Part shown: piece after piece, positions 1-36,706 of the stretch | Layout of the letters: each line of letters starts with the position of its first letter | Position numbering within the stretch: the stretch's first letter is position 1 | NCBI GenBank assembly: GCA_012295275.1 | Contig: CM022670.1 | Location: 42,195,474 to 42,259,473, forward strand | Length of the DNA stretch: 64,000 bases | Source: Chrysomallon squamiferum | Lineage: Eukaryota > Mollusca > Gastropoda > Neomphalida > Peltospiridae | Direction of reading: 5' to 3' | Position numbers and translations under genes: made by a program | Notes under the pieces: model-generated | Told to the model about the DNA's origin: nothing | Seen by the model: the letters and a program-made list of their open reading frames with translations, nothing else | The model's database searches: none

Positions 1-150
1 ACATACATACACACATAAATATATATATATATGTGTGTGTGTATGCATGTATATATAGATAGATAGATAGATAGATAGACAAATAGACAGATAGACAGAC
101 AGACAGACATACAGATAGACAGATAGACAGACAGATAGACAGAAATGTAC
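1..150. repeat. compound tetranucleotide microsatellites
   Basis: ACAT, AT, GT, then ATAG and AGAC tetranucleotide runs fill the window start. Nothing coding is visible. Confidence 0.9.
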
Positions 151-301
151 ATACATGTCTGTGGAAATGTAGCTGAGTTTATATCATGTGACGGGTATTT
201 GATGGTATAAGAAGTGTGGGATGCGGGTGGTGGTTTGAGCGAGTGTTTCACGGGTGGTTTGTTAAAAGGAGTATTTAAAACTCAGCGTGGTGTGACTCGT
301 G

Positions 302-437
302 TATAAATAAGAGCTGGTCCAAGCTGACATGGGCTGCACAGCACATTGTGTGGACAGCTACTTGCTGTTGTCGTTGCGGACGTCGTACCAAATCGACATA
401 TTTTTGAGACGTGTATTAAACAGAGCGTGACGAGCTG
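302..437 (+). promoter_or_regulatory. TATA box with candidate non-coding first exon
   Basis: TATAAATAA lies at 302-310. About 30 bases on begins a higher-complexity stretch that ends in a near-consensus 5' splice site (CTG then GTAAGTAAGT, exon end 437). There is no long ORF. It could be the untranslated first exon of the downstream GPCR gene, whose first coding exon has a 3' splice site at 5827-5828. It could also be a promoter remnant of a retroelement. The splice to 5829 is inference. Confidence 0.4.
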
Positions 438-671
438 GTAAGTAAGTCTTGTTCTACAAATGTGTGATTATTTACTTTCACCATCAGCAGATTAAAAGAA
501 AAACAGAAATAAAACAACAAATGTTTGTGAAAAAAAATATATCTGTAAAAGAACGAAGAAGAAATCGACAATGTGTGAATTAGTGACTTTTTATGTGCAG
601 AGATCTGTGGTGAATTTATGACGTTTAATATAATGTGACGTGGACTGTGATCTGCTGTCGATAAGTCATTA

Positions 672-818
672 AAATAATATAACGTAGTCGTATCGGTTAG
701 CCTAAACCAGGCCTCTCATATCTATTGCCAGCAGGTAACAAGTCTGTGCAATAACATAACGTTGTCGTATCGGTTGGCCTAAACCAGGCCTCTCGAACCT
801 ATCGTCGGCATATAACAA
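672..818. repeat. two-copy direct repeat of about 68 bases
   Basis: Bases 672-740 and 751-818 are near copies. Each contains a core like CGTATCGGTT followed by CCTAAACCAGGCCTCTC and ends in TAACAA. It is GC-richer than its surroundings. Function unknown. Confidence 0.75.
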
Positions 819-1361
819 CACACCCTGACGTAAAAAACCCACTGAATAGTTTCGGCTGACTGACCAGTAATATAACAGCGTTTTAATCGAGTGTGAATGC
901 CAAACGACGTCACCGGGTTTCCCTGGTGAGACAGACTGAAGCGAGATGTTAACATTTTACTTATTCACTCGTGAATAAAAATATATCTGCAGTTGAGACG
1001 ACGTTAGACTGTGAAATACAGTAACGAATCATTCACCACTAGCATAGAGCCATATTTGTAGTTTTTTGTTTTAGTTGTAACACAAAGTAATTTAATTTTA
1101 AATTATGTATACCTGAATGTGTGTATCTTGTTTTTAATAATATTTCAATACAACCACTCTTTTAATAACCCGTCAAAACACACACAAATTTCCTTTTATG
1201 ATAAACATAATTTGGTATGAATCATTCTTTAGCATTCAATTAACTTAATTAAGATGTTCACAACTTTCTGTATCACATGTTACAGATTCACAACATTTTA
1301 TTTTACATAACACACATTCACAGCAAGTTATGAATTAGAGGTTTATAACATTTTATATTTC
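819..1361. other. non-coding spacer, nothing recognised
   Basis: AT-rich sequence with no credible ORF, RNA gene or repeat. Confidence 0.6.
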
Positions 1362-1842
1362 TTAATACACTTTCTCATCATTTTGTACACGCATCATACT
1401 TTCTCATCATCTTGTACACACATCATACTTTCTCATCATCTTGCACATAGATCATACTTTTTCAACATTTCATACATCATACTTTCTCAACATCTTGTAC
1501 ACACATCATACTTTCTCATCATCTTGTACATCATACTTTCTCAACATCTTGTACACGCATCATACTTTCTCAATATCTCATACATCATACTTTCTCAATA
1601 TCTCATACATCATACTTTCTCAACATCTCATAAATCATAATTTCTCAGCATCTTGCACACACATCACACTTTCTCAGCATCTCATACATCATACTTTCTC
1701 AACATATCATACATCATACTTTCTCAACATCTCATACATCATACTTTCTCAACATATCATACTCTCTCAACATATCATACATCATACTTTCTCAACATCT
1801 CATACATGATACTTTCTCAACCTCTTGTAGGCACATCACACT
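1362..1842. repeat. 25-base minisatellite
   Basis: About 18 imperfect copies of a unit of the form CATCATACTTTCTCAACATC plus TCATA. Open frames through it are by-products of the repeat. Confidence 0.9.
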
Positions 1843-2118
1843 TTTACAAGAGGTTGACGCTCTGTTTGGATGTAGCGAATGAGAGCACAAAGACGAGATG
1901 ATGAGGAAACATTGATAATTGATGAATACATTTTACTGAAGTGTTCAGTTCTGTTGTGGTTTTAGAAAGAACTCACTGTGGCAAAACTAACATCTCTCTG
2001 CAGAATCCCGACAAGAAAACATGCCTCATTAAATATTCACGTCAAAACTGATTAGTCTGAAAACTGAATGTAACTGTTATTACACTGTTACTACTACAAC
2101 AAAAACAATTACTACCAG

Positions 2119-2149
<31 letters not shown>

Positions 2150-2640
2150 CTAATCACTACAACTACTACTGCTGCTGTAACTACTCTCCGGCTACCACTA
2201 AACCAACTGGACAGTCGCCCACAGCACTGAGAAGTCATTTACTTACCTATAGCGGTAAAATATTTTTATTTATTTCTTTCTTTCATTTTTTTTTTTTTTA
2301 ATTTTTAATTTTTTTAATTTGTTATCTAAAACTTATTATTCCAACCAAAAACTTTTCATATGTGATTTCCATTCATAATAAACAGACGTTTCTTTATTGT
2401 GAACTGTATACCACACATAGCATCACATGTTTTTAAGTGACAGCACATTTGCTCCAAACAGTGCTACTAACATGTTAATACTACTGTGCTTTTCTACTGG
2501 CGCTATCGTCTTCATATTGAACGTATTCTTCCCAATTAAAATAAATTTAGACGTTTTGTGATTTTTTCTTCTTCTTCTTCTTCTTCTTCTTCTTCTACAA
2601 AACATGTTTATAAAAATCTAAGTTAATGTAGAGAAAGTTG
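1843..2640. other. non-coding spacer with short simple repeats
   Basis: Contains ATT runs near 2120-2145, a T-rich tract near 2280-2320 and a CTT run at about 2566-2595. No gene seen. Confidence 0.6.
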
Positions 2641-2656
2641 GCTTTGCATAGGCAAT

Positions 2657-3700
2657 GATGCTGCTGCTGCTACTACTACTACTACTCTATTAACACCACT
2701 ACTATCACTACTACTAACACCACTACTATCACAACTAGTACTACTACTAACACCACTACTATTACCAATACTACTACTACTAACACCACTACTATACTAC
2801 TAGTACTACTACTAACACCACTACTATACTACTAGTACTACTACTAACACCACCACTACTACTACTAACATCACTACCATCACTACTACTACTACTAACA
2901 CCACTACTATACTACTAGTACTACTACTAACACCACTACTATACTACTACTACTACTACTAACACCACTACTATCACTACTAGTACTACTACTAACACCA
3001 CTACTATCACTACTACTACTACTAACACCACTACTATCACTACTAGTACTACTAGTAACACCACTACTATCACTACTAGTACTACTACTAACACCACTAC
3101 TATCACTACTAGTACTACTACTAACACCACTACTATCACTACTAGTACTACTACTAACACCACTACTATCACTACTAGTACTACTACTAACACCACTACT
3201 ATACTACTACTACTACTAACACCACTACTATCACTACTAGTACTACTACTAACACCACTACTATCACTACTAGTACTACTACTAACACCACTACTATCAC
3301 TACTAGTACTACTACTAATACCACTCCTATACTACTACTACTAGTACTACTACTAACACCACTACTATCACTACTAGTACTACTACTAACACCATTACTA
3401 TACTACTACTACTACTACTAAAACCACTACTATCACTACTAGTAGTACTACTAACACCACTACTATACTACTACTACTAACACCACTACTATCACTACTA
3501 GTACTACTACTAACACCACTACTATCACTACTAGTACTACTACTAACACCACTACTATTACCACTACTACTACTACCATGACGACTACGACTACTATTAC
3601 TGTTATTACTGCTCATATCACTGCTTCTCCTCCACCTCTTTCTACTACTACTACTATCACAACTACTACTACTTCTACTGATAGCAGTAGTTGTACCAAT
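2657..3700. repeat. ACT-rich minisatellite, about 30-base unit
   Basis: Roughly 1 kb of ACT trinucleotides organised in a higher-order unit of about 30 bases containing ACTAGTACTACTACTAACAC and CACTACTATC. The Val- and Ser-rich frames on the minus strand are repeat artefacts. Confidence 0.9.
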
Positions 3701-4312
3701 TAATGAAGATATAATTACCTGAAAAATATCAAAGTAACTAAACAACTTTAATGATGATTGTTATTAACATTTACCAAAATCTGTTGACCAGCTTGTTTCA
3801 TTTCACTGAACACAGACGTGCAAACTGGATACTGTTACTCTCTGAAAATAACTAGTGCTCCTGTTTATGATGTTAATTAAAATATTATTATCATTTCCTA
3901 ACCTGTTGTATTTTAAGGTTTTAATTTCACCATTCAGTGTCATACGGTATTTTTTATTTTATTTTATATTATTTTTTTTATTTTTTATTTTATGTCTGAA
4001 CTTTGTGTCCTGTTTGTGTAATGAACACTGTAACGACCTGACAGTTTGAACTGGAAGCACTAATTTCACTTAAGAACAGGTGACCTGCGATAATAATCAC
4101 GTGACCTATCCAGAGATTTCTCTGTTTTATTGTTTTCAAAGGTTATACTTCATTTTGATTGCACGTTTGATTTCAGTATTTTTATTGATTGGTATTCAAC
4201 ACCTGTTCTTTTACATTTCTCCCAAGCGAATTAAAAAATAAGGTTAACAGAAAAAAAAAATATATATATAATAATAAAAATAAAATTCATGATTTTTATT
4301 TATTTATTTATT

Positions 4313-4351
<39 letters not shown>

Positions 4352-4734
4352 AATTAAGAGTTTAGGTTTCACTTTTGTTGTATTGAAAAGCACTGGCCGT
4401 GACATAACTCTACACAGACTGAACTCTTCATTAACATTTCAATAGCTTTGATCATTTGTCCTGTTTAAAACGACATAAAATATTAAAAACAGTTCCTTGA
4501 ATGTCGCTTTCACCTTTAATACCATACGTCGGCAATCCATTGAGTTCTTTTCCAGGTAAATAGTTTTTATATTACACGTTAAGACGGTTATCATATAACA
4601 GTGAAATATATATTTTACATTTAGAAAAAAAAATGTTTTTTAAGAAGTGTTCTGTGTGACAAGTGTCAGTAGATGTTTACAGAACACTTCTTATTTGTCA
4701 TTGTGAAGAAAACTGTTTTACAAAGGAGCCGGCA
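3701..4734. other. non-coding AT-rich spacer
   Basis: Holds a long T tract at about 4312-4348 and short A and T runs. No supported gene. Confidence 0.6.
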
Positions 4735-5250
4735 ATAAGAGTGCCAATTGATACGTGATCCGTTTGTTACGCAATTACCTGATGCGTGAATCACTTGATA
4801 CGTCATTCACTTGATACGTGATCCTCTGGATACGTAATTCGCTTGATGCGTGATCCACTGGATACGTAATTCGCTTGATGCGTGATCCTCTGGATACGTA
4901 ATTCGCTTGATGCGTGATCCACTGGATACGTAATTCGCTTGATGCGTGATCCACTGGATACGTAATTCGCTTGATGCGTGATCCTCTGGATACGTGATTC
5001 GCTTGATGCGTGATCCACTGGATACGTAATTCGCTTGATGCGTGATCCTCTGGATACGTAATTCGCTTGATGCGTGATCCTCTGGATACGTGATTCGCTG
5101 GATGCGTAAGACATTTGATCCGTCATTTACCGAATGCCTGATGCACTTGATACGTGATTCGTTGATGCGGGGTCACTTAATACTTTGATTCTTCACTGGA
5201 TACGTAATTCACTTGATATGTGAATTATTTGATACGTGATTTACTTGATG
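4735..5250. repeat. 16/32-base minisatellite
   Basis: Alternating 16-base half-units, CTGGATACGTAATTCG and CTTGATGCGTGATCC with small changes, are well conserved at 4800-5110 and degenerate at both edges. The conserved element is TACGT or GCGTGAT every 16 bases. Confidence 0.92.
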
Positions 5251-5258
5251 CTCGATAC

Positions 5259-5343
5259 AGTGCTAGAATACTACACTGATAGATGATATATTAACATAGT
5301 TTACTTTATACAAACTGCAACAGTGCTAGAATACTACACTGTT
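5259..5343. repeat. two-copy 24-base direct repeat
   Basis: A CAGTGCTAGAATACTACACT core occurs twice about 60 bases apart, just beyond the minisatellite. Confidence 0.7.
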
Positions 5344-5828
5344 ATCGTATGAGTCTAACTCTTTATGTCAGATATTCTAGCTGTAATATGTTCTACTGAT
5401 ACAAACTGTTTATTGGAGTCCTATTTCAGTGAATAACGAATTATTAAAATATTATAGTTTTTCAAATGTAATCTTCTTTTTATAATAGTCAAACGTTTTG
5501 TATTGTAAATTAAAAAAAAATTGTTATCGTAAATTTTACTTCTGTATTATCATCATCATATTATTATTGTTGTTGTGTTGGTGGTGGTCTTATTAGTGTT
5601 ATTGTTATTCTTATTACTGTCGTTGTTGCTATTATTATTATTATTATTGTTGTTGTTGTTGTTGTTGTTGTTTTAATTAATTTAGTATAACTTTAATTTG
5701 GTACATTCATGAATATCATTAAAATCTTATCAATATTGTTTTAATAAATGGCACACTTTTAATTTCAGCATCTGTTCAAAAGACAAATATGTCAGAATGT
5801 TACTGTAACCATGACAACTGTTTTTCAG

Positions 5829-5900
5829 ACTGTTGTTGCTGTGACTACCGCCTATCCTGTTTACGTCAGTTAGAGAAGAAGCGAGCTCATTTCAGTGAAA
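5829..5900 (+). other. 5'UTR part of GPCR exon 1
   Basis: A TTTTTCAG acceptor ends at 5828, so transcription begins upstream and at least one non-coding exon precedes the coding start. The leader reads directly into the ATG at 5901. Confidence 0.6.
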
Positions 5901-28874
<22,974 letters not shown>

Positions 28875-30259
28875 GATAGCGATGTCACAACTTTGTTGTG
28901 TCAGAAGTCTGTGATTCCATCTTTTAATGAGCCGCGACTTCATGATTGAACCATGACGACTAACTTTTTATTTAACTCAGACCGGTGATTTAGATTTTCC
29001 TGCATTTTTAACATTCAACTTTCACGTTTGAAGTTACACGTTTTACATCACTAATTTGTTATTCCGTATCCGATAATCAGCGATTTAATATGAGCGCCGT
29101 GATTGAAATAGAAAATGATTTTTATCAGTTCACTGTAGTAAACGAGTTCTACAGTACAAAACATGACTTACCGTATAAGAATGTTGCCGTCTTTAAAATA
29201 ACTTATTCTGTAACTGTTAATGTTTTTGTAAAACTGCATAGTGTGGACGTCAATGTTATAATTCGCCCTATTACGGTTTAATCAACAACTGTTTAATTAA
29301 CGAAACAAAAATTAGAATATACAACAGTTTGTATTTTGCTTAGCAGTGTTATTTTTATCTCTTACTTTATTTTACTTCACTCGTAATACTAAGCTAGCAG
29401 GTGTAATAACAGACAATGTCTTTTCGTTCAGATTCTGTCACATATGCAGGTTGATTTGATGAGTGTTTTTTGTTTGTTTCTTTTTTTTGTTGTTGTTTTC
29501 TTTGTTGAGTAAATGCCTTGATTTGAATTTTATATTTTGCCAAGTGCTATCACATTCCTGAATTTTTGTGGTTTTCTGTTACTAAGTTGTATCTCAAATA
29601 AGTGACGTGTACATTTTGCAAAGTTCATCAATAAATTTGTACGGAAAATTCTATGTTTTAAATGACACGAATTTGTTTTAAGTTATGCTAGTTTAACAGC
29701 AGTTCTGGTTTTAGTATTTTCATGCGACTGTGGTATTTTAACTACTTCGTTTCCGTTTTTAGTGCTATCACTTCAGTGTTGGGTGTTTAGTGCTACCAGG
29801 CGAGTTTTAAGTGCTAAAACAATGATCACATCGCTATTTTATATGGTAACTTTACATTCCAAGCTGCTTTAAATAATGAGTTATGACTGCTCAACACTGA
29901 ACTACACTTTTTGATAATTTAATTCTTGTATCATATTAAATTATATATTACACATCAAATGTATTAAAAACACATTTCAGGTTAGCATAAATAGATTTGC
30001 ATGTATTATTTAATGTTATCATGCTGTTTAGTCTGTTATCCTTCGCCATGCTATTATTATAATGTAATATTTGTGTAAATGTTTATTTATGATGTAAACA
30101 ATGAGGAATGTACGTAATGTTGTTGCTGTTTTTCTGTTGTGTTTTTTGTATGTGTTGTAAAAAACAAAGTTTTATTATATTCAATATCTAATTTCACATT
30201 ATACGTATGCAGTCTTACCAAATAGTGCCAGGTTTTTATTTTTATTGTTAATTAATAAA
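28875..30259 (+). other. probable 3'UTR of the GPCR gene with poly(A) signals
   Basis: AT-rich non-coding sequence after the stop. AATAAA hexamers at 29630-29635 and 30254-30259 are candidate polyadenylation signals. A 63-codon frame at 29090-29281 has no recognisable similarity and is not called. Confidence 0.5.
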
Positions 30260-30392
30260 CTCTGTTATTAGCCATGTTATTTAATGTTAATGTTTTTAAT
30301 TGTTTTTCCAGTCATCACCAAAAGTAACTACCAATACATAAATCATTGTCTCTCCGCAAACATATTTCACAGTTTTCATTAAACTATTATTA

Positions 30393-30438
<46 letters not shown>

Positions 30439-30494
30439 TTTCACATGCACTCTTCGTGTTTCTATTATTTATTTTTAAAAGATTGTTTCATAAA

Positions 30495-30563
<69 letters not shown>
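30393..30563. repeat. (AT)n and (CA)n microsatellites
   Basis: AT at about 30393-30436 and CA at 30503-30563, between the convergent genes. Confidence 0.93.
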
Positions 30564-30569
<6 letters not shown>

Positions 30570-30819
30570 TGTTGATGTATCCCAGTGATATTTAAGTCTT
30601 ACTTTGTTAAATGTATTCCTAAATATTTCCTGTATTGTCATTTTGTACTGTTTACATAAGTAAAAAATATAAAAATATAAAATATTGTTTTCTATTTATT
30701 TTTCTATTTTGCTTTTTAATCTTACCCAACTGTCAGTTAGTATTATCATTTGAAGAACTGATGGGATTCTATTTTACAAAGTAAAGTAATGTTCATTTTC
30801 TGCCTAAATGTAAATTATT

Positions 30820-31345
30820 CATTTAGAAAACAGAATTTAAATTAATCATTTAGTAAACTAGATCAGATTAGAAACCGATTTTTAAACTAGTCATTTAGAG
30901 AAAAAAAAAAGTGTAAACTCATACAGAAAATAGTTTTTAAATTAATCATTTAGAAAACTACATAAATCAGTTTAGAAAACAGTATTTTAATTAGTCATTT
31001 AATAAAAAAAAAATATTTAAATAGTCATTTATAAAACAGTATTTAAACTCATTTAGAAAAGAGTATTTAAATTAATCATTTAGAAAACTGTATGTAACTT
31101 GTCATTTAGAAAACAGTATTTAGTCTTTTGAAAAACAGTATTTAAATCAGTCATTTAGAAAATAGTATTTAAAATAGTCTTTTAGAAAACAATATTTAAA
31201 TTAATCATTTAGAAAACGATAAGTAAATGAGTTATTTAGAAAATAGTATTTAAATTAGTCTTTTAAAAACCAGTATTTAAATAAATTACAAAGAAAAATG
31301 TATATAAATAGTCATTTGGAAAACAGTATTTAAATCAGTCATTTA
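30820..31345. repeat. 27-28-base minisatellite between the convergent genes
   Basis: About 18 degenerate units of the form CAGTATTTAAATTAGTCATT plus TAGAAAA. Confidence 0.85.
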
Positions 31346-31496
31346 GAAAACAGTACTGTTGTCAATCAGCAGTTGGTCAACATGCTCAGACTGTGCCTAA
31401 TTTCTACCTGAGACGCAAGAGTCGAACATGAAGTCAGTGTTTAGAGACAACAGTGACATTAACAGTGAGTTAAAAATAAACATCACATTAGCAGAT

Positions 31497-31502
31497 TTTA
31501 TT
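31497..31502 (-). terminator. candidate POLR1A poly(A) signal
   Basis: AATAAA on the minus strand, about 250 bases after the POLR1A stop codon. Confidence 0.5.
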
Positions 31503-31749
31503 CTTCAGCTTGTCACAATTACACCATGCACACAAAAGATTTAGCAAAAAAAAAAATTATTTTCAAAATGTAGACACTTTCTTGGTTTCTCCCAAACTGC
31601 CTCCTTGTTTAAACAGATATTTTTTTACATTTCTGTTATCTATAAGGCAGAAAGAAAAAACAAAACAAAACAGGTTTAGAAAAACAATTGAATGTGATAT
31701 ATGAATATTTCCAAACAGCCAGTTTACAATTGTGATGTTTACAGACAGT

Positions 31750-34700
31750 TTACATCAGAGGTTGTCGCACTTCAAAACATCCAGTTCCACAGTTTACAAC
31801 ACGCCCAGTCACAATCCTGGAAGAGGGAGATTTCAAGAAATCAACTCCATTATGTAAACTGGCTTTAGCAAGAAAATTCATTGTTGTTTCAAATGTCATT
31901 TTCTGGAAGGGAGAAGCATTTGTTTCCATGGCTATGCGGTTGAGAGCCTTGTAGCTGCCCTCGAATGTCATGTAGTCTGTGAGCAGTGAGAGGTGTCTGT
32001 AGTCGACATTGATGCCGTATGCACCAAACACATTCTTGATTTCCTGAAACAATTCATTTCATATTAGCTTTTACTGAGAAAGTGAGAGAGAGGAAAGGAT
32101 AGCTGTGACAGCAACAGGCAATGAAAGAAAAGATGAAAACTGCTTAAACAAAAAACTAAAACAAGAAAATTACTTTGATGAGAACTTTGGCAGCAGCTTC
32201 AATTCCGTAAATCTTGGCAAATGCATGGACATCATTTGTGTAGAGCTGATTAACATCCAGAATGTCTGCATATTTGTACATCTCCTGTAAAACACAAGCT
32301 TTCATTATTGTTATTTAAATGTGTGATAACATGTTGTTAATTATGTTGTTACACAAGATGATTGGATAGGTTGTTTGTACATCTTTACTACAAGTATCTT
32401 GTTTCTGTGATGATTTTCGCTTGGTTCTTACTCTTATGTTCATTTTATCACTGCAGCTGTATAAATAACAAAGCCAATATTCTGATAGTTTGTTGATGAT
32501 ATGTCTGTACTAATGTGGAGGTGTTTGTAGTTCTCCAGTACCTGTATGTTGACACCCTCTGTTTTCAAATGCCACTCTGACTGCATGTTTCGTTTCTCAT
32601 CAATGAGAAAAGCTCGAGAAATTCCTGCCACTTGATGAATGACAGCTTTCCTTGCGAACCCCTCTATCAGAGACGAAAAGTCAATCTTGCTGTTTGTCAG
32701 TCCATACTGTGATAACAGATAAAGACACAAATTAATATTTTTACTAAATTTAAGCACATTAATATATACCTACTGATTAAATAACACATATTTCTACTTG
32801 AGGAATAATATTTGTGGATCCAAGGTAAAATTCCTGTACTCTATTTACTTGTAAATATCAAGGTAAAATACCTGTAAATTATTTACTTGTAAATATCAAG
32901 GTAAAATACCTGTACACTGTTTACTTGTAAATATCAAGGTAAAATACCTGTACACTGTTTACTTGTAAATATCAAGGTAAAATACCTGTACAGTATTCAC
33001 TTGTAAATATCAAGGTAAAATACCTGTACACTGTTTACTTGTAAATATCAAGGTAAAATACCTGTACAGTATTCACTTGTAAATATCAAGGTAAAATACC
33101 TGTACACTGTTTACTTGTAAATATCAAGGTAAAATACCTGTACACTGTTTACTTGTAAATATCAAGGTAAAATACCTGTACACTGTTTACTTGTAAATAT
33201 CAAGGTAAAATACCTGTACACTATTTACTTGTAAATATCAAGGTAAAATACCTGTACACTGTTTACTTGTAAATATCAAGGTAAAATACCTGTACAGTAT
33301 TTGCTTGTAAATATCAAGGTAAAATACCTGTACACTATTTGCTTGTAAATATCAAGGTAAAATACCTGTACACTGTTTACTTGTAAATATCAAGGTAAAA
33401 TACCTGCAGAGTGAGCTCGCACCACCTGGACTTGTCTACATCAAACTTGTAGTCACAGATGAACTGAGACATCTGTTTCACTTTCTGAAAATAAACAAAA
33501 CTATAACTGTTATATTTCACTTTGAAAATCTGAAAATATCAAATTGGCCAGATTTAATGATAAATAACACAGAAAAAGAAAATTAAAAGTTTAGAAAAAC
33601 AATTTTTGAGAGAAATATTATTTATTTTGTTTTTGAAACCACACTTTTACGAAAGAGACATGTTCAAAATGTTTATGTCTTTAAGATAGTTGTGCACACC
33701 TGCTTGTATGACACATGTAAAGAAGAAAGTGAATATCACAGTCATCTAATAACTGTTAGCTAACCCACACACACAGACTAATAACATAACATGTGAAAAC
33801 GCTACTAAACAAATATTAATTCAATCTAAAATAAATCTTTCAAAATGTAAAACTAAATTAACATAGGCAAAATAAATTTAAAAATGTAGAATAAATTTTT
33901 CGAAATATGGAAAATATAATACAATGTTGCAAATTATATTTTAAAAAGATGTAAAATTAAATTAAGTAAAATAAATTTTAAAAATATGTAAGTAAATACA
34001 AAAATGTAAAATAACTAAAAAATGTTGAATAGTTTTTTTTTTTAAAAGTGACTAATTTACAAGAATTCTGTTTTCTACAGCCATTTGTTTTTCTTTAGTC
34101 ATTTCATCCATCTGTCCATCATTCTGGTTTTCCTCTTCTAACACAACCTCACTAGCATCATTCCCTGCGATCAAGTCATTGTCATCTGCAAAAACATTTT
34201 AAATAAATAAAATTGTAAACAAACAATTCAAGATTTACACAGACTGGAAATAGTGCTTTTCCTGCAAAACATTAAAATTTGTGAGAATAATAGTTTTTTA
34301 TTATTTTTTTTTAATCTGTCTAAATAATGAAATTTCTCCATGTTTCATGTTACTAATGTGGGGTGTTTTTAAAACAAATATAAAGTTTAAAATGTCACTG
34401 TCTAGAAGTTTTACACATTTCATGTGTTGTTAATGTATTCTAAAACCTTCGCTGTCTACAAGCTCCTTCTCCTGCTCCTCCCCCTCATACTCCTGTGACT
34501 CCTGCTGACGTTTCTGATCTCGGACAGCAAGAGATGAACCCTCCTCCTCGACTTCCACATCGGACGTCTCCCCATCATCATTCCCTCCCACTTCCTGTTT
34601 TTCAGCAGGTGTATTCGAGCGCACTGCACCAGTGTTCAGATGTCTGTGATTTTACAAATAAAACAATTCCGACTACTTCATAAACATCTAACAGTTTCAA

Positions 34701-36706
34701 CAGAAAACATATCTTAAAATATTTGTCTTTTGTGTTTTATTTTTCTTATTTATTTAATTTTTTTTGTTTATTGCTTGTTGGTTTTTCAGATAAATAACAT
34801 TCCACCTTTTATTTCTTGATAAATACAATTTACAACAAAATAAAATGTTAGCAGGGGCTGAGAAAATAATTACCAAAATAACAGTTCATTAGAGAAGGTG
34901 ATTTAAAAGAATTTATTTATGTGCAAAGTAAAATAGTTTGTCAAGTCATTACTGTTTGAAGTAACCACCAACACAAGCTGAAAACAGATTTTTGACTATT
35001 CAAACTATGTAATATCACTTTTACCTACTAAGCTTTTAGTTAAATTATTAATGATTACTTAAAACTTTAATCAAAATTAATTTTTATAATTATTATTTTG
35101 AATTATATTTATAACAGGAACTATAACGGTGATATATGACCTTGACCTAAGATTTCTAATTTCTTACTGAGCTTGCTGTAAGGCTTTCATCTTGATTTTG
35201 ATGTGTTCAATGAGCTGACCAATCACTGATGATTCCATTCTCTCAATCACCTGCCTTGGTTTCAGACAAACACTCTCTTTGTACACTGCATGTGGCAGAA
35301 ACACAAATTTCACCCGAAACTTCCTGTGCCGGTCACTGAGTGGAAAACATTACACAATAAAAACAGTATTACATTTTACATTAGTTACATTACACAATAA
35401 AAACAGTATTACATTTTACATTAGTTACATTACACAATAAAAACAGTATTACATTTTACATTAGTTACATTACACAATAAAAACAGTATTACATTTTACA
35501 TTAGTTACATTACACAATAAAAACAGTATTACATTTTACTATCACATTTTACATTAGTTACATTACACAATAAAAACAGTATTACATTTTACTATCACAT
35601 TTTACATTAGTTACATTACACAATAAAAACAGTATTACATTTTACTATCACATTTTACATTAGTTACATTACACAATAAAAACAGTATTACATTTTACAT
35701 TAGTTACATTACACAATAAAAACAATATTACATTTTACTATCACATTTGACATTAATTACATTACACATTAACATTTCAATAAAAACAATATTACATTTT
35801 ACTATCACATTTTACATTAACATTTCAATAAAAACAACAGTACACTTTACTATCACATTTTACATTAGCATTTCAATAAAAACAGTATTACACTTTACTA
35901 TCACATTTTACATTAGTTACATTACATATTAACATTTTAACAAAAACAGTATTACACTTTACTATTACTACTACTGTTACATTACACATTAACATTTTAA
36001 TAAAAACATTATTACACTTTACTATTACTACTACTGTTACATTACATATTAACATTTTAACAAACAGTATTACAATTTACTACTACTGTTACATTACATA
36101 TTAACATTTTAACAAAAGCAGTATTACACTTTACTATTAGTACTAGTTACATTACATATTAACATTTTAACAAAAACAGTATTACACTTTACTATTACTA
36201 CTACTGTTACATTACATATTAACATTTTAACAAAAACAGTATTACACTTTACTACTACTACTACTGTTACATTACATATTAACATTTTAACAAAAACAGT
36301 ATTACACTTTACTATTACTACAACTGTTACATTACATATTAACATTTGAACAAAAACAGTATTACACTTTACTATTACTACTACTGTTACATTACATATT
36401 AACATTTCAATAAAAACAATATTACACTTTACTATTACTACTACTGTTACATTACATATTAACATTTTAACAAAAACAGTATTACACTTTACTACTACTA
36501 CTACTGTTACATTACATATTAACATTTTAATAAAAACAGTATTACACTTTACTACTACTACTACAAAAACTGTCCCTACTTGTTTGATAAAATGTTTAAA
36601 CTGAAGTTAAAATGAAGTAAGACTGAGGTAAAGAGAAATTAACAACTTACAATTTAGACTTGCCACTGATAGATAATGTTTCACACACCTCCACGTCTTG
36701 TAGAAC
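31750..36706 (-). CDS. POLR1A: POLR1A exons 26-33: acidic insertion and C-terminus
   Basis: Exons 28 and 29 (34643-34447, 34185-34061) encode a Glu-, Asp- and Gln-rich low-complexity stretch, where vertebrate POLR1A also has an acidic insertion. Exons 32-33 carry [17 protein letters not shown] and the cleft-closing [20 protein letters not shown] to the end. Stop TAA at 31752-31750. Confidence 0.93.

Noticed and set aside
5895-5900. GTG start two codons before the GPCR ATG
   Set aside because: The ATG at 5901 is a normal eukaryotic start and gives a clean signal peptide.
31510-31704. 64-codon Lys/Arg-rich ORF between the convergent genes
   Set aside because: Short, AT-rich, no homology recognised, and inside the probable POLR1A 3'UTR on the opposite strand.
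35340-36560. POLR1A intron 26 array as another splice-junction array
   Set aside because: It touches the exon-27 acceptor region but the units contain neither the AG nor exon bases, so I count it as an ordinary minisatellite.
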